NCBI GenBank assembly: GCA_001708385.1
Contig: CP012388.1
Span: forward strand, 3,472,001 to 3,536,000
DNA: 64,000 nucleotides
Direction: 5' to 3'
Source: Flavobacterium psychrophilum
GTDB taxonomy: Bacteria > Bacteroidota > Bacteroidia > Flavobacteriales > Flavobacteriaceae
Under the pieces are notes generated by a model. That model did no database searches and had not been told where the DNA came from. It was given only the letters and a program-made list of their open reading frames with translations. The first letter of the stretch is position 1; each line of letters starts with the position of its first letter. The position numbers and the translations under genes were made by a program. This document shows, in pieces, positions 27,306-34,967 of the stretch.

Positions 27306-28466
27306 TTACAATACTTTAGATTGGTAGAGACCACTACCGCGCATTACGGCATTGGAGCCGAAACGATTCTTAATTTTGTCCATCGTCTGGTACAGCGACA
27401 TCATCTCCTGGGTGTCCTCGAAGAGATTGATCTGGTAGGAACCCCGCACCAGCTTACTGAAGCGCACCCCTACAAGCCTTAGGCTCATCCGGCGCTGGTA
27501 GAGCTTGTCAAAGGCTTCCAATACTGCTTTGGTAAGGGTATGGTCAGAAGCAGTGTAGGATAAGGTCACCTGCCGTGTTTCAGTATCAAAATTGGAATAC
27601 CGGATCTTTACCGTCACATTGGAGGTAAGCCATCCCTCAGTCCGTAACTGATAGGCTAATTTTTCAACCATCGTGCAAAGCACAGAACGCAGAAAAACCA
27701 AATCTGTAGTGTCCTGATGGAAAGTGTCTTCTGTAGATAGGGACTTGCGTTCGCGGTAAGGCTCCACCGGGTTGTTATCAATACCGTTAGCTTTTTTCCA
27801 CAATTCAATGCCGTTCTTGCCGATCATTTCCTGCAGGACATTTACCGGCATCTCGGCCAGTGTCTGAATGTTGCGGATTGCAATCCGTGATAGCAGCTTA
27901 AAAGTAGCATCCCCTACCATTGGAATTTTGCGGATGGATAGCGGGTTGAGGAACTGCTGTACCATCGGTTGGGGGATTTCCAGGTTTCCCTTGGGCTTTC
28001 CCTCACCGGTAGCGATTTTGGAGACGGTCTTATTCACTGATAAGGCAAAACTGATCGGCAGTCCTGTCTCATGTGTTACCAGAGAAGAAAGTTCATTCGT
28101 CCATTTATAGGAACCATGGAACTTATCCATTCCGGTTATATCCAGATAAAATTCATCGATGGAAGCCTTTTCCATAACAGGTGCACGCTCTTCGATTATC
28201 TGTGACACGGTATTGGAATAACGGGAAAATAATTCCATATCGCCCTTTACAATACGCGCATCGGGACACAGCCTGAGTGCCATTTTAATGGGCATAGCAG
28301 CATGGACCCCAAACTTACGGGCTTCATAGGAACAGGATGCAACAACGCCCCGGTCGCCCCCTCCTACAATTAACGGAACACCCTCTAATGCGCTGTTTTG
28401 CAGCCTCACACACGACACAAAAAAAGTATCCAAATCCATATGCACAATTGAGCGCTCCATAATCAT
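27306..28466 (-). CDS. dinB: Y-family DNA polymerase IV (DinB/ImuB-like)
   Basis: The 386-residue polymerase has the first catalytic block IVHMDLDTFFVSC, steric-gate region and CSYEARKFGVHAAMP, the second catalytic block ASIDEFYLDITG with adjacent Asp-Glu, and HhH segments (RKIPMVGDATFKLL). A little-finger domain follows with LRLVGVRFSKL. All acidic catalytic residues are present, so it should be active, unlike ImuB. An ATG two codons downstream is an alternative start. It is the first gene of dinB-dnaE-exo-alkB and is transcribed divergently from the LexA-like repressor, which probably represses it. Confidence 0.9.
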   Translation of the reverse strand: MIMERSIVHMDLDTFFVSCVRLQNSALEGVPLIVGGGDRGVVASCSYEARKFGVHAAMPIKMALRLCPDARIVKGDMELFSRYSNTVSQIIEERAPVMEKASIDEFYLDITGMDKFHGSYKWTNELSSLVTHETGLPISFALSVNKTVSKIATGEGKPKGNLEIPQPMVQQFLNPLSIRKIPMVGDATFKLLSRIAIRNIQTLAEMPVNVLQEMIGKNGIELWKKANGIDNNPVEPYRERKSLSTEDTFHQDTTDLVFLRSVLCTMVEKLAYQLRTEGWLTSNVTVKIRYSNFDTETRQVTLSYTASDHTLTKAVLEAFDKLYQRRMSLRLVGVRFSKLVRGSYQINLFEDTQEMMSLYQTMDKIKNRFGSNAVMRGSGLYQSKVL

Positions 28467-28490
28467 TCTTATTTGTACAAGGCAAAATTA

Positions 28491-28538
28491 GGACAGATAT
28501 TCCCAAAATTATTTATATTTGTCGGGATAAATAATCCC
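28491..28538. promoter_or_regulatory. Divergent promoters and operators between dinB and the LexA-like repressor
   Basis: On the plus strand TATATTTG (28,514-28,521) is a perfect -7 box for the repressor gene. On the minus strand TAATTTTG (28,511-28,504) is a -7 box for dinB. GGGATAAATAATCCC (28,524-28,538) is a perfect inverted repeat just after the repressor -7 box, and a related GGACAGATATTCCC (28,491-28,504) lies just after the dinB box. Both sites could be bound by the repressor, giving autoregulation and damage-inducible control. Confidence 0.65.
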
Positions 28539-28547
28539 AAAACACAT

Positions 28548-29309
28548 ATGTCTTTATTTTCCGACAACATCAGACATCTAAGGTTAAAAAAAGATGTTTC
28601 CCAGGAAATCATCGCTGAGAAACTCGCTATAAGCCGTGACAGCCTTTCAAAATATGAACAGGGAAAGTCACAGCCGCCCCATGAAATTTTAATAAAAATT
28701 TCCAGGTACTATCATGTGAGCATCGACCTGCTTTTGACGGTAGACATCCGAAAGGTTGACATGGAAGGGCTAATAAAACTGGATGATAACCGTATTGTGC
28801 TCCCCATAACTGTAGATTATGAAGGCAGGAGCATTATCGAAATTGTCCCCCACAAAGCCAAGGCAGGGTACCTGGCAGGGTATGGTGATCCGGAATTTAT
28901 AGAAGGCCTGCAACATATGTCACTACCTTTTTTGGGAGAAGGCACGTTCAGGGCTATTGCTATTGACGGTGATTCCATGCCGCCTTATCGGGATAGTTCC
29001 CTGATTGTGGGAAAATATTTGGAGGACCGCAAAAGCATCAAGACGGGAAATACTTATATTTTTCTAACTAAAAATGAGGGGATAGTATATAAGAGAGTTG
29101 CCGCCGTATTGGAGGACAGCCTGATATTAAATTCAGACAATTCTTTTTACGCGCCCTACAAGGTTTATCTGGTTGATATCCTTGAAATTTGGGAGTTTGT
29201 TTTAAGCATGGACACAAAGGCTTTCAGGCCTGAGGATATTTCATCTGAAGGTATTCGAGATTTGCTCCTTGAGATTCGTAGTGATGTAAAAAAACTCCAT
29301 TACAAGTAG
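28548..29309 (+). CDS. LexA-like XRE/S24 repressor
   Basis: A 253-residue protein from the ATG at 28548, chosen because it begins right at the XRE helix-turn-helix (NIRHLRLKKDVSQEIIAEKL, SRDSLSKYEQGKSQPP) and follows the promoter. The C-terminal half is an S24 autopeptidase: likely Ala-Gly cleavage site in KAKAGYLAGYGDPEF, catalytic Ser in IDGDSMPPYRDSS and Lys in VYKRV. Such proteins cut themselves when RecA filaments form and thus release SOS genes. It is divergent from dinB-dnaE-exo-alkB, so it most likely controls that operon and itself. Confidence 0.88.
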   Translation: MSLFSDNIRHLRLKKDVSQEIIAEKLAISRDSLSKYEQGKSQPPHEILIKISRYYHVSIDLLLTVDIRKVDMEGLIKLDDNRIVLPITVDYEGRSIIEIVPHKAKAGYLAGYGDPEFIEGLQHMSLPFLGEGTFRAIAIDGDSMPPYRDSSLIVGKYLEDRKSIKTGNTYIFLTKNEGIVYKRVAAVLEDSLILNSDNSFYAPYKVYLVDILEIWEFVLSMDTKAFRPEDISSEGIRDLLLEIRSDVKKLHYK

Positions 29310-29314
29310 ATTTT

Positions 29315-29566
29315 ATGTCTGAACGCATTGTATTTGACACAAAAAGGGAATTACAGCCTCAGCAGCAACAGGAGCTTTTACGGTTTAGGGGGATTCTAAT
29401 ACAAAAAGGGTATACTGATATCATTCACTTCGCTGATAAGCATCCCGATTTGCATACTCATTATTTTGATGTATCAAAGGACCAGGCAGCCATTGTTATA
29501 GCCTTCATGAGGCAGTACCTGGATGAGCGTTGCTGGAATTGGTGTGTATTTGCTGATAACCGATAA
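29315..29566 (+). CDS. Small hypothetical protein
   Basis: An 83-residue protein that starts five bases after the repressor stop, so probably co-transcribed with it. Its sequence (ERIVFDTKRELQPQQQQELL, then YFDVSKDQAAIVIAFMRQYL) has no domain I know. The 3' end overlaps the convergent TPR/AraC gene by about 60 bases, which would make one of the two gene ends dispensable or the transcripts mutually antisense. Confidence 0.55.
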   Translation: MSERIVFDTKRELQPQQQQELLRFRGILIQKGYTDIIHFADKHPDLHTHYFDVSKDQAAIVIAFMRQYLDERCWNWCVFADNR

Positions 29567-31202
29567 TAGGATCTTCCTGATGTAAGGCGTCCATATATTC
29601 CGTAAAGGAAACCCCCATTCGGTTAAAAAAAGCTTTATGCAGACTGATAGTAGTGCTGTAGCCGATATCGCCGGCCAGTGCTTTGTGGGTATAATTACGT
29701 GCTTTTTTATCTGTTGCAAGCACATGCACCAAATGGTCAATTTTGAGGTCGTTAAGGTAATCTGGTGTTTTCTTGCCACGGTATTCATGGATCAATATTG
29801 ATACATATTTGGTGTTGGTGTCCAGTAGCTTTGCCATACGCGCAAGGTTCATATCTTTTCCCAGATATTTTTTTTCGGATTCAAATTTGGTAAGGCGTTC
29901 CAATAATATTACAACAACTTCTTCTTTTATGGAGGGTGGTGTGTTTTTAATCATTTCGGGTCTCTGTTCCTCATCCTTCGATTTTGTTTTTCTTCGCTTA
30001 AATATCAGCCATCCCATATAAAAGCCAATTCCAAGGGTAAATGCAAGGGGTAAGATCCAGAATGTTTTGCTATTTCCACTATCGGCTAAGGCTTTCTCAA
30101 GCCTCGCCTTTTCCCTTCGGAGCTCCTTCGAATCGAATTCATTTGAAAGCCTGCCAGACAGATATTTGTAGTCGGCGTGCAAAGTGCTGTCTGCATAAAG
30201 TAGTGTATTTGTATACCGTAGCTGCTCTTTGAGGTTTCCCCTCTTTTTGCTGTCGGCAATGAGCTGGTGAAAAGCTGGTAAAAGATCCGGTCGCAGATAG
30301 TGTGTATGATCAAAAATCTTTGCTACTTCCTGATAAGATTCCAATGCTTCATCTTCTTGGCCCATAACCATCCTTATCCTGCCAATATAGTAGTGGGCTA
30401 CAGCTATATTGTACTGGTCGTTCATTGACTCTAGAAAACTAAAGGTGCTTTGGAGGTGCTTGATTGCAGTGACATAGTTTTTTTTAAAATAAAGGTTTAC
30501 CCCTTCACTGTGCAAAAAATAGGGCAGCATTTCTGACTCTTCCTGTTTGGCAGCCTCAGCAATTCCCTGCCGGTTTATGGTGGTACATCTCTCATATTCC
30601 CCAAGGCGATTGTAACACAGGCCTAAAAGGTGTAGCGTATTGAGGTAACCCCGTGGTACATTTTTTTTAAATTTTACAAGTTGAGGTTTAAGTAAGCTTA
30701 CTGCCTGACTGTAATAACCCAAATAATACTTTACCTGGGCAATGCAATATATGGTTTTTAAATAAAGAGGGTCGTCAATCTCATTTGAAAGCAGGTTTTC
30801 TGCCTGCAGATAGCAGTCCAAAGCAGGAACATGCTTCCGAGCGCTATAATATACTGCACCCTTGGTTAGCAAAGCTGAAGCAAGGTCTTTTTTACCGAGG
30901 GTGCTAGTAGCCTGTACTATACTGTCAGCATATTGTAATCGTACAGGATAAGCTTTCTCCAAGTGCAGTTTATTTTTATATCCTTGCGCAAGGTACTTAG
31001 CATTGTTGAGTTTTTTTGCTTTTTGAATTATGGCATTATTGTAGGCAAAGGCAGTAGTTTCAATTCCCGCATCATCAAGCTTTTCTTGTAAATAATCGAA
31101 TGATAAATGGGTTAATGTATCTTTTGCGCTATGGTTTTCGGACTGGCTAAAAACAAAAAGCGGAAATAAAAAGCAATACAAAGGCATTATAACTCGTAAC
31201 AT
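29505..31202 (-). CDS. TPR-containing membrane sensor with C-terminal AraC-type HTH
   Basis: The 565-residue protein starts with a signal-like hydrophobic segment (MPLYCFLFPLFVFSQ; an internal Met five codons in may be the real start). About 330 residues of tetratricopeptide-like helices follow, with repeats such as AVSLLKPQL, LLGLCYNRLGEYERC and AIKHLQSTFSFL. A transmembrane helix (TFWILPLAFTLGIGFYMGWL, near residue 375) then leads to a cytoplasmic AraC HTH (LARMAKLLDTNTKYVSILI, GDIGYSTTISLHKAFF). It would sense something in the periplasm and act on transcription directly. It is divergent from a lipoprotein gene, which may be its target. Confidence 0.85.
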   Translation of the reverse strand: MLRVIMPLYCFLFPLFVFSQSENHSAKDTLTHLSFDYLQEKLDDAGIETTAFAYNNAIIQKAKKLNNAKYLAQGYKNKLHLEKAYPVRLQYADSIVQATSTLGKKDLASALLTKGAVYYSARKHVPALDCYLQAENLLSNEIDDPLYLKTIYCIAQVKYYLGYYSQAVSLLKPQLVKFKKNVPRGYLNTLHLLGLCYNRLGEYERCTTINRQGIAEAAKQEESEMLPYFLHSEGVNLYFKKNYVTAIKHLQSTFSFLESMNDQYNIAVAHYYIGRIRMVMGQEDEALESYQEVAKIFDHTHYLRPDLLPAFHQLIADSKKRGNLKEQLRYTNTLLYADSTLHADYKYLSGRLSNEFDSKELRREKARLEKALADSGNSKTFWILPLAFTLGIGFYMGWLIFKRRKTKSKDEEQRPEMIKNTPPSIKEEVVVILLERLTKFESEKKYLGKDMNLARMAKLLDTNTKYVSILIHEYRGKKTPDYLNDLKIDHLVHVLATDKKARNYTHKALAGDIGYSTTISLHKAFFNRMGVSFTEYMDALHQEDPIIGYQQIHTNSSNAHPGTAS

Positions 31203-31475
31203 AAGTAGTATTTTTCATCGCATGTATATCATTTACGGCTTATAATCAGGGGCGTGCAAATTAAAAGTGTTGTTTCTACATTTCGCATAATGATACGTAA
31301 AAGGCTCAGATTTCACTATTAAATTCCGGAATTTAACACTCATATATTCTGGAATTTGGCAATAATAGGCTTGCATAGCTCTTGCGCTTCGAGTTGTTTT
31401 GCCCTGAATTCGAACAGTCCAACCATCTGTCGCCACCCGGGAGCATCAGATACTTTAATCCAAAAGTTACTAACA
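31203..31475. promoter_or_regulatory. Divergent regulatory region with repeated AATTCYGGAATTT palindromes
   Basis: AAATTCCGGAATTT at 31,321-31,334 is a perfect 14-bp palindrome. TTCTGGAATTT recurs 24 bases further on (31,348-31,358). The spacing of a little over two helical turns between the TPR/AraC gene and the lipoprotein gene fits a paired operator for a dimeric activator. Confidence 0.45.
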
Positions 31476-32171
31476 ATGAAAAAAAATCCATTAGTTGCAA
31501 TAGCGTTGCTATTGCTTATATCGTGTGCCCCGGATACAACCACAGACTCAGGACCATTAACTACTTATAAAGCAAAATCCGGATCCATATCTGATGCAGC
31601 CAACCCTGATAATCCTTATGATGAGGTGGGTGCGTTGCGTAACACAATACTGGATGGCGTAATGAACAGCGTATCCAAAGGTATCTCACATGAGGAGCTT
31701 CTTAAAACGGTCAACGATGTTGCAAAAGGCTATAATGGGTTTGCTGCCTTTAAGACCGCTGACTTTCATACCATGACTACAGCGGAGCTCGATGAACTAT
31801 TGCAAAGCACCCCGACGCTAGATGCTGTTGTCATAGGCTTACCACTCTCAATAGAAAATAAAGTTCAGGTGAAGTCTTTCCTTGAAGGATTACTGGATTC
31901 AGATGATACTGATTTTGAAGCTGTTTATAATTACATTGTGAATTTTGAAAACCACGTTGTCGGTTCTTCAGCATTTTCCAACAGCGAAAAGCAATTCATT
32001 TTGACTTTGACTTCCCTTCAGCGCTATAGTGCCTACTACCGTAAAAAGCCCAAAGACAAAGATTGGGATTTGCTGATAACCGGAATATTGGCTGAGACGC
32101 AGGGGGCTGGTTATGATATTGCCTCTTCGATTCTGTATTCCGTGAGTTTTGAAGCAGCCACACACTTGTAA
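31476..32171 (+). CDS. Predicted lipoprotein of unknown function
   Basis: A 231-residue protein from the ATG at 31476; the open frame extends upstream but only this Met gives a signal peptide. MKKNPLVAIALLLLISC is a type II signal with a lipobox LISC, so the mature protein would be lipid-anchored. The rest is acidic and helical (NTILDGVMNSVSKGI, FLEGLLDSDDTDFEAVYNY) without a known domain. It stands alone between a divergent TPR/AraC gene and a strong terminator, suggesting control by that regulator. Confidence 0.75.
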   Translation: MKKNPLVAIALLLLISCAPDTTTDSGPLTTYKAKSGSISDAANPDNPYDEVGALRNTILDGVMNSVSKGISHEELLKTVNDVAKGYNGFAAFKTADFHTMTTAELDELLQSTPTLDAVVIGLPLSIENKVQVKSFLEGLLDSDDTDFEAVYNYIVNFENHVVGSSAFSNSEKQFILTLTSLQRYSAYYRKKPKDKDWDLLITGILAETQGAGYDIASSILYSVSFEAATHL

Positions 32172-32182
32172 GATCTATGCCA

Positions 32183-32221
32183 AAATGAGCCAGCCTGCCA
32201 CAAAAGCAGGCTGGCTCATTT
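32183..32221 (+). terminator. Strong terminator after the lipoprotein gene
   Basis: Perfect 16-bp stem (AAATGAGCCAGCCTGC and its complement) with a 7-base loop CACAAAA. The last T residues of the stem provide only a short T tract on either strand. Confidence 0.8.
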
Positions 32222-32249
32222 GGTCTGCATATAAATAAATGTAGGTAAT

Positions 32250-33428
32250 ATGGCACAGGGCTACTTACTCTATGATATTGAGCGCCTTGTAGCAAGGCTT
32301 GGCTCAAATGATATTGCCATTAGCAGTGCAGTATCGAATTTCGAAAATATAATTGGCCAGATACAGCAGGAGTCGGATACCTTTAAAGTGAGTTTGTCAA
32401 ATGCAGTCTTCAGGCTTAGGAAAGAAAAGCAGGTATGCCTTCTTATCGAAAAATACCATCGGGCAACGGTGTTACTCATTGATGAATTTCTTGAACGACA
32501 GGAAGAGTTATCCCAACCGGTGATCATGTTAAGGATTCATCAGATACTTAACGATATGCTGCTGTTTATAGAAAAACGCTTCTCTGCTTACCTCAACCCG
32601 GAATCTGAACTTCCCAGCCACTATGTTTCACTTTCTCAAAAGGAATGGAAGTCCAGGCTTAAGGAAATGGAAAGCAGCTACAGGGAGGCTGGCGCGGAAG
32701 GGCTATTTGAATTTGTAAGTGAAAATATTATGCGGTTTATCCATGCGAAACGGCACCGTCATTTGCCTTTGCGTACACTCCTTTATCGTAAAGAACTTAT
32801 CACGGAAATGGAAGGTTTATCACAGTCGGTAAAGATGGGACAAATGCCAAAGGCGTTGCATGAATTACTTATATACATGAATTATAATAGCCTGGGATAC
32901 CTTGAATATTATACACGCGAACTTACCGGCATCACTGGTACACTGCGAACTTCGGAGGAACAGGCTGCTTTCCTTAAGAAGCGATATAAGAAATTCAAGC
33001 ACTTGTATTGCAATACCTACATCGCATTACATCTCGGAAAAGACAATATAAAAGGTTTGATTAGCGGATGGTTTGAAAGCCAGCTTTCACTTCTTTCACA
33101 GGGAAAACTCAGTACGGCGGTACCCTATGGAAAAGCCTATAAGGGGCTGGCACCACCGCCCCCGCTTAAAGTTATGCCGAAAATCATTTGTACCTTCTCA
33201 GCTACTCAATTAGCTATCCTGCTTCGGGTGGCCGACCAGGCACAACTGATAAAGGCACCGTCTCTTTCGGCAGTCTTTAAAGCTGTAGTTCCGCATCTTT
33301 CTACTTTACATACAGGGGATTTATCACCCGATTCTATTCGTAGCAAGTCCTATCTCTTTGATGAAAAAGACAGGGAAAGTACGATAGATCTGTTGCAGCA
33401 GCTGATAAAAAAAATTAAGGATTTGTAA
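32250..33428 (+). CDS. rteC: RteC-like regulatory protein of the conjugative element
   Basis: A 392-residue, mostly helical protein. Its second half has the run expected for RteC: LHELLIYMNYNSLGYLEYY, KKFKHLYCNTYIALHLGKD, then a C-terminal block with FSATQLAILLRVADQAQLI, LSAVFKAVVPHLST and SPDSIRSKSYLFDEK. RteC proteins of CTnDOT-type elements govern excision and transfer genes. It lies just upstream of the tra operon, as a transfer regulator would. The N-terminal 170 residues are diverged. Assignment is from sequence pattern and position. Confidence 0.6.
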   Translation: MAQGYLLYDIERLVARLGSNDIAISSAVSNFENIIGQIQQESDTFKVSLSNAVFRLRKEKQVCLLIEKYHRATVLLIDEFLERQEELSQPVIMLRIHQILNDMLLFIEKRFSAYLNPESELPSHYVSLSQKEWKSRLKEMESSYREAGAEGLFEFVSENIMRFIHAKRHRHLPLRTLLYRKELITEMEGLSQSVKMGQMPKALHELLIYMNYNSLGYLEYYTRELTGITGTLRTSEEQAAFLKKRYKKFKHLYCNTYIALHLGKDNIKGLISGWFESQLSLLSQGKLSTAVPYGKAYKGLAPPPPLKVMPKIICTFSATQLAILLRVADQAQLIKAPSLSAVFKAVVPHLSTLHTGDLSPDSIRSKSYLFDEKDRESTIDLLQQLIKKIKDL

Positions 33429-33434
33429 ATAATT

Positions 33435-33460
33435 GGGGTACAACTTTAAGGTTGTACCCT
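33435..33460 (+). terminator. Hairpin after the RteC-like gene
   Basis: GGGTACAAC/GTTGTACCC arms around a TTTAAG loop, followed by TAATTT. The stem is perfect over nine base pairs but the T tract is weak, so it may be a terminator or a protein-binding palindrome. Confidence 0.55.
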
Positions 33461-33469
33461 AATTTGTAC

Positions 33470-33500
33470 TTGATACGCTTTTATTTCATTCGTTACTTTG
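33470..33500 (+). promoter_or_regulatory. Candidate promoter of the tra operon
   Basis: TTG at 33,470-33,472 and TTACTTTG at 33,493-33,500 are 20 bases apart, close to the Bacteroidetes -33/-7 arrangement with one mismatch in the -7 box. It lies 80 bases upstream of the first tra-linked gene. Confidence 0.4.
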
Positions 33501-33579
33501 TCCTGTAAATGTTACCCGACATAAGGGACATCACCTTACTATATTACAAACGTGATGTTGAACGAAAAAATGAAAAGGT

Positions 33580-34044
33580 ATGTTTACAACTATTTCCTGG
33601 GGCAATTACCTCATCGCAGTTGCCCTCTTATCTGGAGCATGGTACATTTATGTTGGCTTGAGGTATTATAAAAATGAACTTCTCGCATTTTTTCATAGCA
33701 AAAATAAAACAGGCTATGGCAATAAGTCTCCCGAGGGGACTGCGCAGGAGAATATCTTTATCGATCAGCCAACAACTCCCCCAATAGCCATAAATGAACT
33801 TGAAGACGATACTTTTCAAGAGGTTGATCACCTTATAGGTCGTCTCAAAAAGTTATTTTCAGAAGTACAGAGTACAACGGCAAAGGAAGAATTCACAAAT
33901 TATCTTGGGCTTTTACTGGCTGAATATCCCTTACTGGCACAGTCGGTATTCAAAAGCCAGGTCAACGAATTTATCCTCTCTGAAATGGCTCGGGGCAATT
34001 TGTCTTTTCAATTTACACATCAGCAGTTACAGCAACTTTGGTAA
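33580..34044 (+). CDS. Hypothetical tra-operon membrane protein
   Basis: A 154-residue protein with an N-terminal transmembrane helix (NYLIAVALLSGAWYIYVGL, residues 9-27), a polar linker rich in Pro and Thr, and a C-terminal helical part (EEFTNYLGLLLAEYPLLAQS, FTHQQLQQLW). The probable first gene of the conjugation operon. Similar single-pass proteins occur just upstream of traE in Bacteroidetes elements. It has no known domain. Confidence 0.65.
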   Translation: MFTTISWGNYLIAVALLSGAWYIYVGLRYYKNELLAFFHSKNKTGYGNKSPEGTAQENIFIDQPTTPPIAINELEDDTFQEVDHLIGRLKKLFSEVQSTTAKEEFTNYLGLLLAEYPLLAQSVFKSQVNEFILSEMARGNLSFQFTHQQLQQLW

Positions 34045-34175
34045 TAGCTAAAAAACAGGCGGAGGTGTTTCGCCTGCCCATCCCTGTGCGATAGGCAGAT
34101 ACGTGACAAATTATTGGGAACGAGGCAATCGTAATCCCTCCGCTTTCTTATTGTATAATCTAAAAGGAATGTAGT

Positions 34176-34502
34176 ATGAAAAAGAACAGGAAACTTTTGA
34201 CCAGCGGCCGCATCATTTGTGCCTTTACGGTAGCAATCTTGCTGACGGCACAACAAGTAAATGCACAGGATGGCCTTGCCGGTATTAATGAGGCCAATGA
34301 CCAGGTGCGCAGTTATTTCGATGCGGGGTGCAACCTGATGTACGCGATTGGGGCAGTGCTTGGGCTTATAGGGGCTGTAAAGGTGTACCAGAAATGGAAT
34401 GCCGGTGACCAGGATACAAGCAAGGTAGCAGCGGCGTGGTTTGGCAGCTGTATATTTCTTGTGGTGGTGGCAACAGTAATCCAGTCGTTCTTCGGCGTAT
34501 AA
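34176..34502 (+). CDS. traE: Conjugation protein TraE (DUF4134, VirB2/VirB3-like)
   Basis: A 108-residue protein with an N-terminal signal peptide ending near VNAQDG. The mature part reads GINEANDQVRSYFDAGCN, followed by two hydrophobic helices (LMYAIGAVLGLIGAVKVYQK; AAAWFGSCIFLVVVATVIQS). This is DUF4134, the TraE family of Bacteroidetes conjugative elements, with a pilin-like two-helix form. It precedes traF and traG as in CTnDOT-type operons. Confidence 0.88.
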   Translation: MKKNRKLLTSGRIICAFTVAILLTAQQVNAQDGLAGINEANDQVRSYFDAGCNLMYAIGAVLGLIGAVKVYQKWNAGDQDTSKVAAAWFGSCIFLVVVATVIQSFFGV

Positions 34503-34512
34503 GCTATGCCTT

Positions 34513-34956
34513 ATGGAATCGCTGCTCAAAGAGGCGTTGTGGGACTACATTGTAACCCACAACCCGGAACTGATGTAAGACCTGCAGGAGGCCTATGCTG
34601 TGAGTGACTATCTTGATAAAAAGGTGCGCAGTATCCAGCCGATGGCCATCCAGATGTTACAAGATGACTTCCCAAAATATCTTATTGAGGCGCGTTGCCT
34701 TGAGGTCCTTACCGGGGAGCTCAGGCCATCACGCTATCTGTACCTGAAAAGCATCTTTGAAGAAGAATTTGCCGATGAGGCTGCGCTGTATAGCGATTCG
34801 GGTATACTGGTATGTGAGATAATAGGGATGCTGGAGTACTGTAGGGAGCTGATGGATGAGATGGGTTTTTCAGTCCAGAACGAAGGGAATCCGGATATAC
34901 GGAATGCAGTAATAGGCCATTTGTATGGCTATCTCTATGCGGAGCATAAATTGTGA
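34513..34956 (+). pseudogene. tra-operon gene interrupted by an in-frame TAA
   Basis: The frame starts at ATG 34513 (MESLLKEALWDYIVTHNPELM) and meets TAA at 34576-34578. It continues without another stop as DLQEAYAVSDYLDKKV and on to YGYLYAEHKL at 34956. Both parts read as a single acidic helical protein of 147 residues of the kind found between traE and the methylase/helicase gene in these elements; I know no function. Either a point mutation has broken the gene, or translation restarts at GTG 34600 (118 residues). A sequencing error is also possible. Confidence 0.65.
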
Positions 34957-34967
34957 AAGGTTGAGCT

